Shown: positions 10,203-19,130 of the stretch, in pieces
Position numbering within the stretch: the first letter of the stretch is position 1
How the letters are laid out: each line of letters begins with the position of its first letter
Notes under the pieces: generated by a model
Database searches by the model: none
Seen by the model: the letters and a program-made list of their open reading frames with translations, nothing else
Told to the model about the DNA's origin: nothing
NCBI RefSeq assembly: GCF_016464625.1
Contig: NZ_JAEAGO010000001.1
Location: 496,001-560,000 of the forward strand
Length of the DNA stretch: 64,000 nucleotides
From: Penaeicola halotolerans
GTDB lineage: Bacteria > Bacteroidota > Bacteroidia > Cytophagales > Cyclobacteriaceae
Reading direction: 5' to 3'
Translations under genes and position numbers: made by a program

Positions 10203-10222
10203 AGCAAAAAAACTAAGTATAT

Positions 10223-10258
10223 AAAAAGGCAGCTTCTAAACTTAGAAGCTGCCTTTTT
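10223..10258. terminator. Bidirectional terminator between the DUF3857 operon and typA
   Basis: Perfect 17-base stem AAAAAGGCAGCTTCTAA / TTAGAAGCTGCCTTTTT with a two-base gap between arms (10223-10239 and 10242-10258); A- and T-runs make it work in both directions. Confidence 0.93.
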
Positions 10259-10279
10259 ATTAGTTAATTATATACAAGC

Positions 10280-12091
10280 TTATTGAGCTTCCATAGTTTT
10301 TGCCATTCTAGAGCGCTCATTCTCGTCTAGGTAGATTTTTCTCATTCTCATGCTCTTAGGCGTGATCTCTAAGTACTCATCTTTTTGGATGTACTCCATG
10401 GCTTCTTCTAGTGAAAACTTCTTGGCAGGAGCGATTCTAGTATTATCATCAGATCCAGAAGCTCTCATGTTAGTGAGTTTCTTTCCTTTGATTACGTTCA
10501 CTGAGATATCATTTTCTCTATTGTGCTCACCGATCACTTGACCTGCATAGATCTCATCACCTGGCTCAATGAAGAATGTACCTCTGTCTTGCAATTTGTC
10601 GATAGAATAAGCTGTAGCAGATCCTGCTTCCATAGAGATGATAGATCCACTATTTCTGCCAGTCATCACGCCTTTATAAGGCTCATAAGCTACAAATCTG
10701 TGATTCATGATTGCCTCACCTTGAGTAGCCGTTAAGACATTATTTCTGAGACCGATCAGACCTCTTGATGGTATCTGAAACTCTAAATGCTGAAGGTCTC
10801 CTTTTGGCTCCATGATACGTAGCTCACCTTTTTTCTGCGTAGCTAGCTCGATAACTTTTCCTGAGGATTCAGCTGGTACATCTACTACAAGAAGCTCCAT
10901 AGGTTCACATTTCTGTCCATCGATCTCTTTGAAGATTACCTGAGGCTGACCTACTTGAAGTTCATAACCTTCTCTTCTCATCGTCTCGATCAATACAGAA
11001 AGGTGGAGAATGCCTCTACCAAAAACGATAAATTTATCTTCACTGTCAGTTGGCTCTACTCTAAGTGCTAGGTTCTTTTCGATTTCTTTGAAAAGTCTAT
11101 CTCTTAGGTGTCTTGAAGTGACAAATTTGCCTTCTTTACCAAAAAATGGAGAATTGTTGATCGTGAAGAGCATATTCATCGTAGGCTCATCAATAGCAAT
11201 TCTTGGTAGTGGCTCTGGATTTTCTACATCAGCTATAGTATCACCGATTTCAAAGTCTTCAATACCAGTGATAGCACAGATCTCTCCTGAAGATACTTCT
11301 GTTACTTTATTTTTGCCCAATCCCTCAAAAACATGGATTTCTTTGATTCTATTCTTTTTAGCTGATCCATCAGCTTTGCAAAGTGACACCATAGCGCCTT
11401 CTTTGATCGTACCTCTATGCACTCTTCCGATCGCTATTCTACCTACGAAAGACGAGTAGTCCAATGAGGTGATTTGCATCTGAGTGGTACCTTCATTGAT
11501 TGGTGCAGCAGGAATGTGTTCAATGATAGCATCTAAAAGTGGAATGATGCTATCTGTAGGGTTTTTCCAATCAGGCCCCATCCAACCTTGTTTAGAAGAA
11601 CCGTACATCGTGACGAAGTCAAGTTGCTCTTCTGTAGCATCTAAGTTAAACATCAAGTCAAAAACAGACTCGTGTACTTCATCTGGACGACAGTTTTCTT
11701 TATCGACTTTGTTGATTACTACGATAGGCTTGAGACCTAAGCTTAACGCTTTACCAAGTACAAATCGAGTTTGTGGCATAGGGCCTTCAAAGGCATCTAC
11801 TAATAGTAGTACACCGTCTGCCATCTTTAGTACGCGCTCTACTTCACCGCCAAAATCAGCGTGACCAGGGGTATCTATGATGTTGATTTTTACATCTTTG
11901 TATCTCACAGATACGTTTTTAGACAAGATCGTAATGCCTCTTTCTCTTTCGAGGTCATTGCTATCTAGGATCAAGTCATCAAACTGTTGATTTTCTCTGA
12001 AGATTTTAGATGCGTGGATGATTTTGTCAACTAGCGTAGTCTTGCCGTGGTCAACGTGTGCGATGATCGCAATATTCCTAATATTTTGCAT
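10280..12091 (-). CDS. typA: Translational GTPase TypA/BipA
   Basis: 603 residues, full length. Ribosome-associated GTPase needed for 50S assembly and growth at low temperature or under stress. N terminus carries the G1 motif AHVDHGKTT (11-19), the switch region RERGITILSKN, G3 DTPGHADFGGEVERV, G4 NKVDKE and G5 near YGSSKQGW. EF-Tu-like domain 2, EF-G-like domains and the BipA-specific C-terminal domain (PSRGLIGLRN, NHRFVAYEPYKG, AKKFSLEEAMEYI) follow. A candidate promoter lies just upstream. Single-gene unit. Confidence 0.98.
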   Translation of the reverse strand: MQNIRNIAIIAHVDHGKTTLVDKIIHASKIFRENQQFDDLILDSNDLERERGITILSKNVSVRYKDVKINIIDTPGHADFGGEVERVLKMADGVLLLVDAFEGPMPQTRFVLGKALSLGLKPIVVINKVDKENCRPDEVHESVFDLMFNLDATEEQLDFVTMYGSSKQGWMGPDWKNPTDSIIPLLDAIIEHIPAAPINEGTTQMQITSLDYSSFVGRIAIGRVHRGTIKEGAMVSLCKADGSAKKNRIKEIHVFEGLGKNKVTEVSSGEICAITGIEDFEIGDTIADVENPEPLPRIAIDEPTMNMLFTINNSPFFGKEGKFVTSRHLRDRLFKEIEKNLALRVEPTDSEDKFIVFGRGILHLSVLIETMRREGYELQVGQPQVIFKEIDGQKCEPMELLVVDVPAESSGKVIELATQKKGELRIMEPKGDLQHLEFQIPSRGLIGLRNNVLTATQGEAIMNHRFVAYEPYKGVMTGRNSGSIISMEAGSATAYSIDKLQDRGTFFIEPGDEIYAGQVIGEHNRENDISVNVIKGKKLTNMRASGSDDNTRIAPAKKFSLEEAMEYIQKDEYLEITPKSMRMRKIYLDENERSRMAKTMEAQ

Positions 12092-12110
12092 GAGTTATTC
12101 AATTATGGCG

Positions 12111-12118
12111 CAAAAATA
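12111..12118 (-). promoter_or_regulatory. Candidate -7 element (TATTTTTG) of typA
   Basis: Reads TATTTTTG then CGCC on the minus strand, 20 bases before the typA ATG; fits the Bacteroidota -7 consensus TAnnTTTG. No clear TTG is found at the -33 spacing, so support is partial. Confidence 0.4.
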
Positions 12119-12191
12119 CGAATATTATTTCGCTTTTCGGTTATGCTTGTGTGAATGTTTGACCGCTTTTGAAAATAAAAGTCAAACTTCA

Positions 12192-13292
12192 TTAAAGACT
12201 CAAACCTTCCAAATGCTCTATTTTATCCCCTGAAAGTGTCCAATAAGCCTTCATAGCATCAGCAGTCATACAACTATGCACAGGTAAGATGCCTACGACA
12301 TCACCAATTTGTATTTGATTATAAATGGCATCTGAGACACGTAATATGCCGTGCTCTTGTGATATACTACGTACATAAGCACCTTCTACAGGTGCTGACC
12401 ATCTATCCTCTGATAGCCAAACCATTTGTCCATAGATGGCGCCTAGTTTATCTTCTAGCTTATCTTTTGCCAGATGTACCCCTCCACCATGAATGACGAT
12501 TTCTCTCCTCTCTTTATTTTTATCCACTACAGGACAGGCAAGAGCAACAGCAATGTCACCTTTTGAGCAACTACCAATCTGCGCTTGAGTCAAATCATAA
12601 AAAATAAAATTGCCTGGGCCTAGTTCGTCTACACCAATGAAATCGTCCATTATAGAGGCTGAAGGAGTATCTCCATATCGGCAGATAAGTTTTGGATAAT
12701 CGTTTATGTAATGTGCTTTTAGTTGTCTAAGTGCATTCAAGGATGTCTGATGGATCGTTGACAGACCTTTAGCATCTGCATGATAGGTATGTCCAGCATG
12801 TATGTAGAAACCTTTAAAGTGCAATATACTCCCTTGAGTTTTATGGAGAATTTGATCTATTTTTTCCAAATCCTTATTGGATACACCTGTCCGATGATAT
12901 CCAGCATCTATTTCTATGAAAAATTGACAAGTATGCTTTAATGACTCACATAAGTATTTGGCACTTTCCACATTGACGATATGGAAACTAAGGTTTACTT
13001 TTTTACTTAGTTCATTGAGTTCTTCTACACCTCTTATATTCACAGGGAAGGCTATATTGATATTTTCCCAACCATGGGAGGCAAAGTATTTAGCCATTTT
13101 GATCGAGGACACTGAGATGGCATCTATGCCTACCTGTCTAAACCACTCACCGACCTCAGCTGACTGATGTGTTTTGAAGTGCGGGACAAGCTTCAAGTGA
13201 TGTTTTTGAGCTTTTGAGACCATTTTTTGCAAATTAGCCTGCGCTATTCGAGTATCAATCATGAGTGTGGGGTGAGCTATTTTCAGAGTCAT
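12192..13292 (-). CDS. D-threonine aldolase / D-serine dehydratase-like PLP enzyme
   Basis: 366 residues. Fold-type III PLP enzyme with an alanine-racemase-like N-terminal barrel. The PLP Lys is Lys40 in PHFKTHQ; barrel motifs IEIDAGYHRTG and GFYIHAGHTY (phosphate-binding side) follow. The C-terminal metal-site pair His339 and Cys341 (PVHSCMTADAM) matches the zinc ligands of eukaryotic D-serine dehydratase and D-threonine aldolase. Expected reaction is metal-assisted cleavage or deamination of a beta-hydroxy D-amino acid; the substrate cannot be told from sequence. Lies 100 bases upstream of typA on the same strand, apparently separate. No symbol is assigned. Confidence 0.88.
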   Translation of the reverse strand: MTLKIAHPTLMIDTRIAQANLQKMVSKAQKHHLKLVPHFKTHQSAEVGEWFRQVGIDAISVSSIKMAKYFASHGWENINIAFPVNIRGVEELNELSKKVNLSFHIVNVESAKYLCESLKHTCQFFIEIDAGYHRTGVSNKDLEKIDQILHKTQGSILHFKGFYIHAGHTYHADAKGLSTIHQTSLNALRQLKAHYINDYPKLICRYGDTPSASIMDDFIGVDELGPGNFIFYDLTQAQIGSCSKGDIAVALACPVVDKNKERREIVIHGGGVHLAKDKLEDKLGAIYGQMVWLSEDRWSAPVEGAYVRSISQEHGILRVSDAIYNQIQIGDVVGILPVHSCMTADAMKAYWTLSGDKIEHLEGLSL

Positions 13293-13371
13293 TTAACTAT
13301 TATCTTTTAATATTTCCATTAAATTAGAGCGAAAGGAAAGAAAATAACAGTCAAACCACTTAATATTTACT

Positions 13372-15009
13372 ATGAAATTTAACTATGATAGATTGATACC
13401 AGTACTTCTGGGGGTATTGGTATTTGCTTGTGGGCCTGCTGATTTTGATCAGACAGGTGCTAGCACTTTTACGAGCGAAGGACTCGAAAGTAGAATTATT
13501 AAGCTTTCTTCGGATGAATTTATGGGAAGAAAACCATTCACAGAAGGTGAAGTGAAGACCCTCAACTATCTAGAGGAAGAGTTTAAAAAACTCGGTCTAG
13601 AACCAGGAAATGGTGATTCCTATTTTCAAGATGTCCCCTTGATGCAAGTCACTAGCCAAGCTACAGAGTCAATGCTAGTAAAGTCTCCAAAAGGTGATTT
13701 TAGCCTGAAGGGGAGAGAAGACTATGTGATCTGGTCGCCATCTATGGATGCTAATATCGATTTAAATAATGAGGAAGTCGTTTTTGCTGGGTTTGGTATA
13801 GTAGCTCCTGAATATGGCTGGAATGATTATGAAGGACTTGATGTCAAGGATAAGATCGTATTGGTATTGGTAAATGACCCAGGGTTTGGGACAGACAGTA
13901 CGGAATTTTTTAAAGGAACTACCATGACTTATTATGGTAGATGGACTTACAAATATGAAGAAGCAGCTAGACAGGGAGCAAAAGGCTGCTTAGTAATCCA
14001 TAATACGATCCCCGCAGGATATGGCTTCAATGTCGTTCAAAATAGTTGGAATGCAGCTAAACTTTATCTTGATAGAAGAAACTCTGAAGAAAAAGTATGT
14101 GATGTAGAAGGTTGGGTCACTTTAGCTACTGCTCGAAAGTTCTTTGAACAGGCTGGTAAGAAAGATAGTGAATTACTAGCCGCTGCGAGGACGCCAGAAT
14201 TTAAAGGAGAAAGTCTGGGGATAAGACTGACAACAAGCATCACCAATGAAGTGACTTATGATGTCTCTAAAAATGCCATAGCAATGATAAAAGGCAGCGA
14301 ATCACCTGATGAATATGTGATTTATACGGCACACTGGGATCACTTAGGTGTAGGTACAGCGTATGATGGAGACTCGATTTACAATGGAGCTCTGGACAAT
14401 GCTAGTGGAACTGCAGCACTGCTAGAGATAGCGGCAGCATTTAAATCCATGAAGAAAAAACCTAAAAGAAGTATAGTGTTTTTAGCAGTGACTGCCGAGG
14501 AACAAGGTCTGTTAGGCTCTGCTTATTATGCTGCTAATCCTGTGTTTCCTATAAGTCAGACGATTGCCAATATCAATATGGATGGTATCAATCCATATGG
14601 TAAGATGAAAGACATTGTAGTCGTAGGAAATGGACAGTCAGATCTTGAAGATTTACTTGCAGAAGTAGCCAAGACCAAGGATATGTACACTACAGTAGAA
14701 CCTAGACCGGAGCAAGGGATTTATTTCAGATCTGATCATTTCAATTTTGCTAAAGTGGGTATTCCAGCGCTATACACTGCTACTGGAATCGATCATTTCG
14801 AAAAGGGAAAAGAATATGGAAGTGAACTTCAGGCTAACTATACGCAGGAATATTATCACAAACCGTCTGATGAATATGACCCTGAGAGATGGGATTTGGG
14901 CGGTGCATTAGACACCATAGGATTGTTGTTTGAAGTAGGTAACAAACTGGCTAATGAAGGTATAGTGCCCGAGTGGAAAGCCAATTCTGAGTTTAAGGAT
15001 AAAAGATAA
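13372..15009 (+). CDS. M28-family zinc aminopeptidase, lipoprotein
   Basis: 545 residues. Lipoprotein signal with lipobox VFACG (Cys about 20). An inserted PA domain (about 115-250, with VFAGFGIVAPEYGWNDYEG) precedes the M28 peptidase domain. Its two-zinc site is readable: His in AHWDHLG, Asp in GALDNASG, Glu pair in TAEEQGLLG, Asp in NINMDGI and His in YYHKPSDEYD. Likely a periplasmic or surface exopeptidase that trims peptides. Divergent from the PLP enzyme, with about 80 bases between starts. Specificity is not predictable. Confidence 0.92.
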   Translation: MKFNYDRLIPVLLGVLVFACGPADFDQTGASTFTSEGLESRIIKLSSDEFMGRKPFTEGEVKTLNYLEEEFKKLGLEPGNGDSYFQDVPLMQVTSQATESMLVKSPKGDFSLKGREDYVIWSPSMDANIDLNNEEVVFAGFGIVAPEYGWNDYEGLDVKDKIVLVLVNDPGFGTDSTEFFKGTTMTYYGRWTYKYEEAARQGAKGCLVIHNTIPAGYGFNVVQNSWNAAKLYLDRRNSEEKVCDVEGWVTLATARKFFEQAGKKDSELLAAARTPEFKGESLGIRLTTSITNEVTYDVSKNAIAMIKGSESPDEYVIYTAHWDHLGVGTAYDGDSIYNGALDNASGTAALLEIAAAFKSMKKKPKRSIVFLAVTAEEQGLLGSAYYAANPVFPISQTIANINMDGINPYGKMKDIVVVGNGQSDLEDLLAEVAKTKDMYTTVEPRPEQGIYFRSDHFNFAKVGIPALYTATGIDHFEKGKEYGSELQANYTQEYYHKPSDEYDPERWDLGGALDTIGLLFEVGNKLANEGIVPEWKANSEFKDKR

Positions 15010-15409
15010 GTATCCATAAAAAGAAGCTCCGGGATAATGTCCCGGAGCTTAACTCACTTAAACTAACACTAACTTTATGTATAAAACTTAAAAAATGCGC
15101 TTTAATGAATGATTTGATATAATTCTATGACGTATTATTTAAGTACTAAATTAGATGTCCCTCAGCGTATTTCCAAAGCTTTTTTTGAATTTGTACATAC
15201 ATTTTTTTACGTTTTAAAAACGCAATGGTTTGTATAAGTTATTCTTTTACAAAGATTTACAGAATTTATCGGAAAATGATAGTGTAGGTATTATATGTAT
15301 CAGTATTTAATTTGGCTATTTTTTGATTCTCTGAGATTTGACTTCGAATCATACTTTTGAATAAAAATTAAAAAATCTTCTAGCTAGTATGTATAAGTTT
15401 TATGATGTA
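15010..15409. other. 400-base convergent gap with one strong hairpin, otherwise AT-rich
   Basis: Both flanking genes end here. The first 40 bases hold a stable hairpin (listed separately). The remainder is AT-rich with stops in all frames; I see no gene, RNA gene or repeat. One TAnnTTTG-like octamer (near 15352-15359) lacks a properly spaced partner. Confidence 0.6.
15024..15050. terminator. GC-rich hairpin after the M28 gene
   Basis: Perfect 11-base stem AAGCTCCGGGA / TCCCGGAGCTT with a five-base loop. On the plus strand no T-run follows; on the minus strand the stem is followed by CTTTTTA-like sequence. It can stop read-through from both sides. Confidence 0.75.
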
Positions 15410-16069
15410 TTAATATTTTTCAGGGACAAAAAATTTACCTGACATAAGATAAAGTCTTTTGATAGAATATGAGTATCCTGGTCTGGTCAAGATGGGATTA
15501 TTTTCTGCGATATTGATGACTTCTGCTTCATTTTCATGATTCATGATCCAGAGCGTTTCTGGCCTTGTATCAAATCCTCCAGAGAATAATAAACCTCCTT
15601 TTTTCTTTTTAAGAGGTCGCATATAGCGTTTGAATTTCCTATTACTACTTCTCTTGGGCTTATTGGTTCCATCGTACAAGTATGAGATTACCCAGTATTC
15701 ATTTTTATCAGCAGCGCCTCGAGCTATTCCACCAAAATCAACAAGCATAGGGGAGATGACCATCTCAAACTGTCCTATTTGGAGTGCTGGGTCTTCTGTG
15801 AATAGGTTTTCAATTTTGCTTTCAGACTTACTATTAAAAACTAGGATGAATTCACTATCTAATTTACCCACTGCAGCTACTTTTCTATTTTCTGCTAATG
15901 AATAGATAAGGTCTTGATGTTTTTTCTCGGTCAATTGAAGTGAAGTATGACTGAAGTCAGCTGTAGTTTTGCTCGGCTTGAAATAGACAAATTTCAAACT
16001 GCTCATTTGTCCTTGCGCCAAGTTAGAACAAGTTAAACATATCAATAATATGATGAGATGCTTTTTCAT
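15410..16069 (-). CDS. Secreted protein with YCII-like domain
   Basis: 219 residues with signal peptide MKKHLIILLICLTCSNLAQG. Residues about 45-115 look like a YCII-related ferredoxin-like fold: EKKHQDLIYSLAENRKVAAVG, then a strand and the pattern DPALQIGQFEMVISPM, which resembles the DP-x-x-x-x-G...W/P segment of YCII proteins. The C-terminal half (basic KRSSNRKFKRYMRPLKKKKGG, then a beta-rich end) matches nothing I know. Cytosolic YCII proteins act on small molecules, but exported ones have no known role. Single gene, convergent with the M28 peptidase. The domain assignment is inference. Confidence 0.7.
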   Translation of the reverse strand: MKKHLIILLICLTCSNLAQGQMSSLKFVYFKPSKTTADFSHTSLQLTEKKHQDLIYSLAENRKVAAVGKLDSEFILVFNSKSESKIENLFTEDPALQIGQFEMVISPMLVDFGGIARGAADKNEYWVISYLYDGTNKPKRSSNRKFKRYMRPLKKKKGGLLFSGGFDTRPETLWIMNHENEAEVINIAENNPILTRPGYSYSIKRLYLMSGKFFVPEKY

Positions 16070-16185
16070 GAGTGTAAAAGTAATTAATTTTTATATGAAA
16101 ATTTAATAATTCCATTCAATGAATTTTTCGTAAGAGATAAAGAAAAATTGTTTCTAAGTTTAGTCTTAAAATAATTCGCTTTTTC

Positions 16186-16193
16186 TATATTTG
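16186..16193 (+). promoter_or_regulatory. Candidate -7 element (TATATTTG) of the gene at 16219
   Basis: Exact match to TAnnTTTG, 26 bases before the ATG. The expected -33 position shows only a weak TTTAG-like sequence near 16158-16162. Confidence 0.45.
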
Positions 16194-16218
16194 AAATAAA
16201 TAAAAAAATCTTTTAAAA

Positions 16219-16773
16219 ATGAAAAAACTTTTATTTTCTCTCTGCTTTTTTGTCATACTCATGAGCGCTCAAGCGCAAGATCAACCCTTACCAGCGACTC
16301 AAGCAGTGTATGTTGAACTTGGAGGTGCGGGACTTTCTTATTCATTTAATTATGATTTTAGATTTGATAAGACCAAGATTGATTCTTGGGGTATGCGTGT
16401 AGGAGCGAGCGGTTACAGTTTAGAAGGTACTTCACTCTTCACCTTTCCTATTCAAGTTACCCGTTTATTTGGTAGAGATGGTAGATACTTTGAAATCGGT
16501 GGCGGTTTGACTGTGATGGCTTTTGATAATTATTACTACTCTTATGACTGCACGGGAGCGGGGCCTTGTGTAGAAACAAAGGTCAGAACGGATGATTATA
16601 ACTTCATCCTAGATGTGAATGGAAGTCCAAATGTGATGGGTACACTAAACTTTGGCTATAGGAAAATCCCCACAGACGGTGGCTTCATGTGGAGAGTTAA
16701 TCTCAATCCTATCTTTAATAGCAACGGTTTCTGGCCGATATTTGCAGGGTTAGGCTTTGGATATGCCTTTTAA
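16219..16773 (+). CDS. Small exported outer-membrane beta-barrel-like protein
   Basis: 184 residues; signal peptide MKKLLFSLCFFVILMSAQAQ. The mature part has alternating aromatic and glycine-rich strands (VYVELGGAGLSYSFNYDFRF, FEIGGGLTVMAF, MGTLNFGYRK) and ends in Phe (GLGFGYAF), the usual C-terminal signature of BAM-assembled barrels. About eight strands fit the length. A disulfide is possible between the two Cys in DCTGAGPCVE. Function unknown. Convergent with the transketolase operon and separated by a strong hairpin. Confidence 0.75.
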   Translation: MKKLLFSLCFFVILMSAQAQDQPLPATQAVYVELGGAGLSYSFNYDFRFDKTKIDSWGMRVGASGYSLEGTSLFTFPIQVTRLFGRDGRYFEIGGGLTVMAFDNYYYSYDCTGAGPCVETKVRTDDYNFILDVNGSPNVMGTLNFGYRKIPTDGGFMWRVNLNPIFNSNGFWPIFAGLGFGYAF

Positions 16774-16779
16774 GTAAAA

Positions 16780-16810
16780 AGACACTGCTATGTATAAAAT
16801 AGCAGTGTCT
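16780..16810. terminator. Bidirectional terminator between the barrel gene and tkt
   Basis: Perfect 12-base stem AGACACTGCTAT / ATAGCAGTGTCT with a seven-base loop, preceded by AAAAA and followed by a short T-rich run. Confidence 0.8.
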
Positions 16811-16833
16811 TAATGATACTTAGTTTTTAATAT

Positions 16834-17790
16834 TTATTTTCTCTCTATAGCTCTAAGCGCAGCAGCTACTATATTTTCAGCACTTAAGCCATATTTCTTC
16901 ATTAGTTCAGCAGGTGTTCCGCTTTCTCCAAATGAATCTTTCACTGCGACCATTTCTAGCGGCTTTGGATTATTTCTCACCAGCGTATTAGCGATACTTT
17001 CTCCAAGTCCTCCATTGATTTGATGCTCTTCTGCTGATACAGCACAGCCTGTTTTAGAGACTGAAACCAAAATAGCTTCTTCATCTAATGGCTTGATCGT
17101 ATGGATATTGATGATCTCTGCACTGATACCTTTTTCTGCTAGTATAGCTTCAGCTAAGATAGCTTCCCATACAAGATGACCTGTTGCGAAGATAGAGACA
17201 TCTTTACCATCTACCATTTTCCAAGCTTTACCGATTTCAAACTTCTGATTGGCAGGAGTGAAGATAGGCATAGAAGGACGACCAAATCTCAAGTAGACTG
17301 GGCCTTCATGCTCTGCTATAGCGATAGTCGCAGCTTTTGTTTGATTATAGTCACATGGGTTGATCACAGTCATATGTGGGAGCATTTTCATCATCCCGAT
17401 ATCTTCTAATATCTGGTGGGTGGCACCATCTTCTCCCAATGTGAGACCAGCGTGCGAAGCACATATCTTTACATTTTTTCCTGAGTAGGCAACTGATTGT
17501 CTGATCTGATCATACACACGACCAGTCGAGAAATTGGCAAATGTACCTGTAAAAGGGATTTTTCCACCGATAGTCATTCCAGCAGCAAGGCCAATCATAT
17601 TAGCCTCAGCAATTCCTACTTGGAAAAAACGCTCAGGAAATTCCTTTTTGAATGCTCCCATTTTGAGAGATCCTGTGAGATCCGCACAGAGGCCTACTAC
17701 ATTGGGATTTGTTCTGCCAAGCTCTAAAAGGCCATCACCAAAACCTGATCTTGTATCTTTTTTATCTGTATAGGTAAATTTCGTGTTCAT
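16834..17790 (-). CDS. Transketolase, C-terminal (pyrimidine-binding) subunit
   Basis: 318 residues, half of a split transketolase. It supplies the pyrimidine-binding and C-terminal domains of the ThDP enzyme that moves two-carbon units in the pentose phosphate pathway. Visible: GFGDGLLELGRTNPNVVGLCADL, FFQVGIAEANMIGLAAGM with the catalytic Glu that contacts the ThDP ring, HAGLTLGEDGATHQ, and AEEHQINGGLGESIA in the C-terminal domain. It starts 20 bases after the stop of the N-terminal half, so both are made from one message. Confidence 0.95.
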   Translation of the reverse strand: MNTKFTYTDKKDTRSGFGDGLLELGRTNPNVVGLCADLTGSLKMGAFKKEFPERFFQVGIAEANMIGLAAGMTIGGKIPFTGTFANFSTGRVYDQIRQSVAYSGKNVKICASHAGLTLGEDGATHQILEDIGMMKMLPHMTVINPCDYNQTKAATIAIAEHEGPVYLRFGRPSMPIFTPANQKFEIGKAWKMVDGKDVSIFATGHLVWEAILAEAILAEKGISAEIINIHTIKPLDEEAILVSVSKTGCAVSAEEHQINGGLGESIANTLVRNNPKPLEMVAVKDSFGESGTPAELMKKYGLSAENIVAAALRAIERK

Positions 17791-17810
17791 GTTTGTTTTG
17801 ATTTAATGGT

Positions 17811-18665
17811 TTAGTAGTCGCCTAGAGTTTCTTCCAATTGTCCAAGAGCACGAGCTAGTTGCTCATCATTAGGTGCGATACCGTGCCACTCATGTGTACC
17901 TTCCATGAAATCAATTCCACTACCCATAGCAGTTGTCATGATGTGTAGGATTGGCTTGCCTTTACCTGTAAGTGATTTGGCTTTGGTAAGATTAGCTACC
18001 AACTGATCCATATCATTGCCATTTGCTGTCGTGATCACTTCCCATCCAAATGCTTCCCACTTAGCTTTGAGATCAATGAGATCCAAAACTTCTGTAAGAG
18101 GGCCATCTATCTGTTGACCGTTATAGTCTATCGTTGCGATCACATTGTCTATTTTGTTGTGAGCGGCATACATCGCTGCTTCCCAAACTTGACCTTCTTG
18201 CTGCTCTCCATCTCCCATGAGGACATAGACAGTTTTAGGATCTTTATTGAGTTTTTTGACTTGAGCAGCTCCTAGTGCTACAGAAAGTCCTTGGCCTAAT
18301 GAGCCTGAAGCTACTCTGATTCCTTCTAGACCTTCTTCAGTTGCAGGATGGCCTTGTAGTCTACTGTTGAGCTTTCTGAATGTGCTTAGCTCTTTCACAT
18401 CAAAGAACCCACTTCTCGCCAGCACACTGTACCAAACGGGTGAAATATGTCCATTTGAGAGGAAGAAAAGATCTTCGTTTTGACCATCCATATTGAATGG
18501 TTTCTTGTAATCTAATAAATGGAAGTAAAGTGCTACGAAGAACTCTGTGCATCCTAGAGATCCTCCTGGGTGACCTGATTGTACAGCATGCACCATGCGG
18601 ACGATATCTCTACGAACTTGTGAACTGATTTTTTTAAGTTCGTTGATTGTTGGTTTTTGATCCAT
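17811..18665 (-). CDS. Transketolase, N-terminal (thiamine diphosphate-binding) subunit
   Basis: 284 residues. Holds the diphosphate-binding domain: VQSGHPGGSLG near the start, HLSPVWYSVL-like segment (SNGHISPVWY), GSLGQGLSVALGAA, and the ThDP/Mg motif MGDGEQQEGQVWEA through DYNGQQIDG. Pairs with the following gene to make a full transketolase; the split form is frequent in Bacteroidota. Starts 10 bases after bcp in the same operon. Confidence 0.95.
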   Translation of the reverse strand: MDQKPTINELKKISSQVRRDIVRMVHAVQSGHPGGSLGCTEFFVALYFHLLDYKKPFNMDGQNEDLFFLSNGHISPVWYSVLARSGFFDVKELSTFRKLNSRLQGHPATEEGLEGIRVASGSLGQGLSVALGAAQVKKLNKDPKTVYVLMGDGEQQEGQVWEAAMYAAHNKIDNVIATIDYNGQQIDGPLTEVLDLIDLKAKWEAFGWEVITTANGNDMDQLVANLTKAKSLTGKGKPILHIMTTAMGSGIDFMEGTHEWHGIAPNDEQLARALGQLEETLGDY

Positions 18666-18675
18666 GTTTTGGGGT

Positions 18676-19125
18676 TTATTTTAGTATTTGAGCAGTGTGT
18701 TCTTTCGTCTTCACTTTATCGATGATTTCTGCGATTTGACCATTTTCATCGATGATAAAGGTAGTTCTAGCAGTACCCATGTACTTTCTGCCATACATAG
18801 ATTTTTCTACCCAAGTGCCAAATTGCTCATGGATCTTCAGATCAGTATCAGCGATCAGAGGGAAAGGAAGGTTTTGTTTTTCGATAAATTTCTGGTGAGA
18901 TTTCTCATCATCTGAGCTGATGCCGAGTATGACATAGCCAGCTTTTTGGAGTGCAGCATAATTATCTCTCAAGTCACAAGCTTGCGCGGTACAGCCTGGA
19001 GTATTGTCTTTTGGATAAAAATAAAGAACGACTTTTTTGCCTTTGAAATCGGTCAATTTGATCGGTTTACCATTTTGATCTCTGCCTTCAAATGAAGGTG
19101 CTTTGTCTCCAACTTGTAGTGCCAT
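18676..19125 (-). CDS. bcp: Thiol peroxidase Bcp (PrxQ type)
   Basis: 149 residues. Atypical 2-Cys peroxiredoxin that reduces hydrogen peroxide and organic hydroperoxides using thioredoxin. Peroxidatic Cys45 lies in KDNTPGCTAQAC and the resolving Cys50 is five residues later, the BCP-type spacing. YFYPKD and the FGTWVEKSMYGRKYMGTART segment with the conserved Arg are present. Operon position is between the M23 peptidase (5-base gap) and transketolase (10-base gap). Confidence 0.96.
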   Translation of the reverse strand: MALQVGDKAPSFEGRDQNGKPIKLTDFKGKKVVLYFYPKDNTPGCTAQACDLRDNYAALQKAGYVILGISSDDEKSHQKFIEKQNLPFPLIADTDLKIHEQFGTWVEKSMYGRKYMGTARTTFIIDENGQIAEIIDKVKTKEHTAQILK

Positions 19126-19130
19126 GATAT

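Noticed and set aside
11010..11864. Plus-strand open frames opposite typA
   Set aside because: Shadows of typA; the minus-strand protein is full length with all GTPase motifs.
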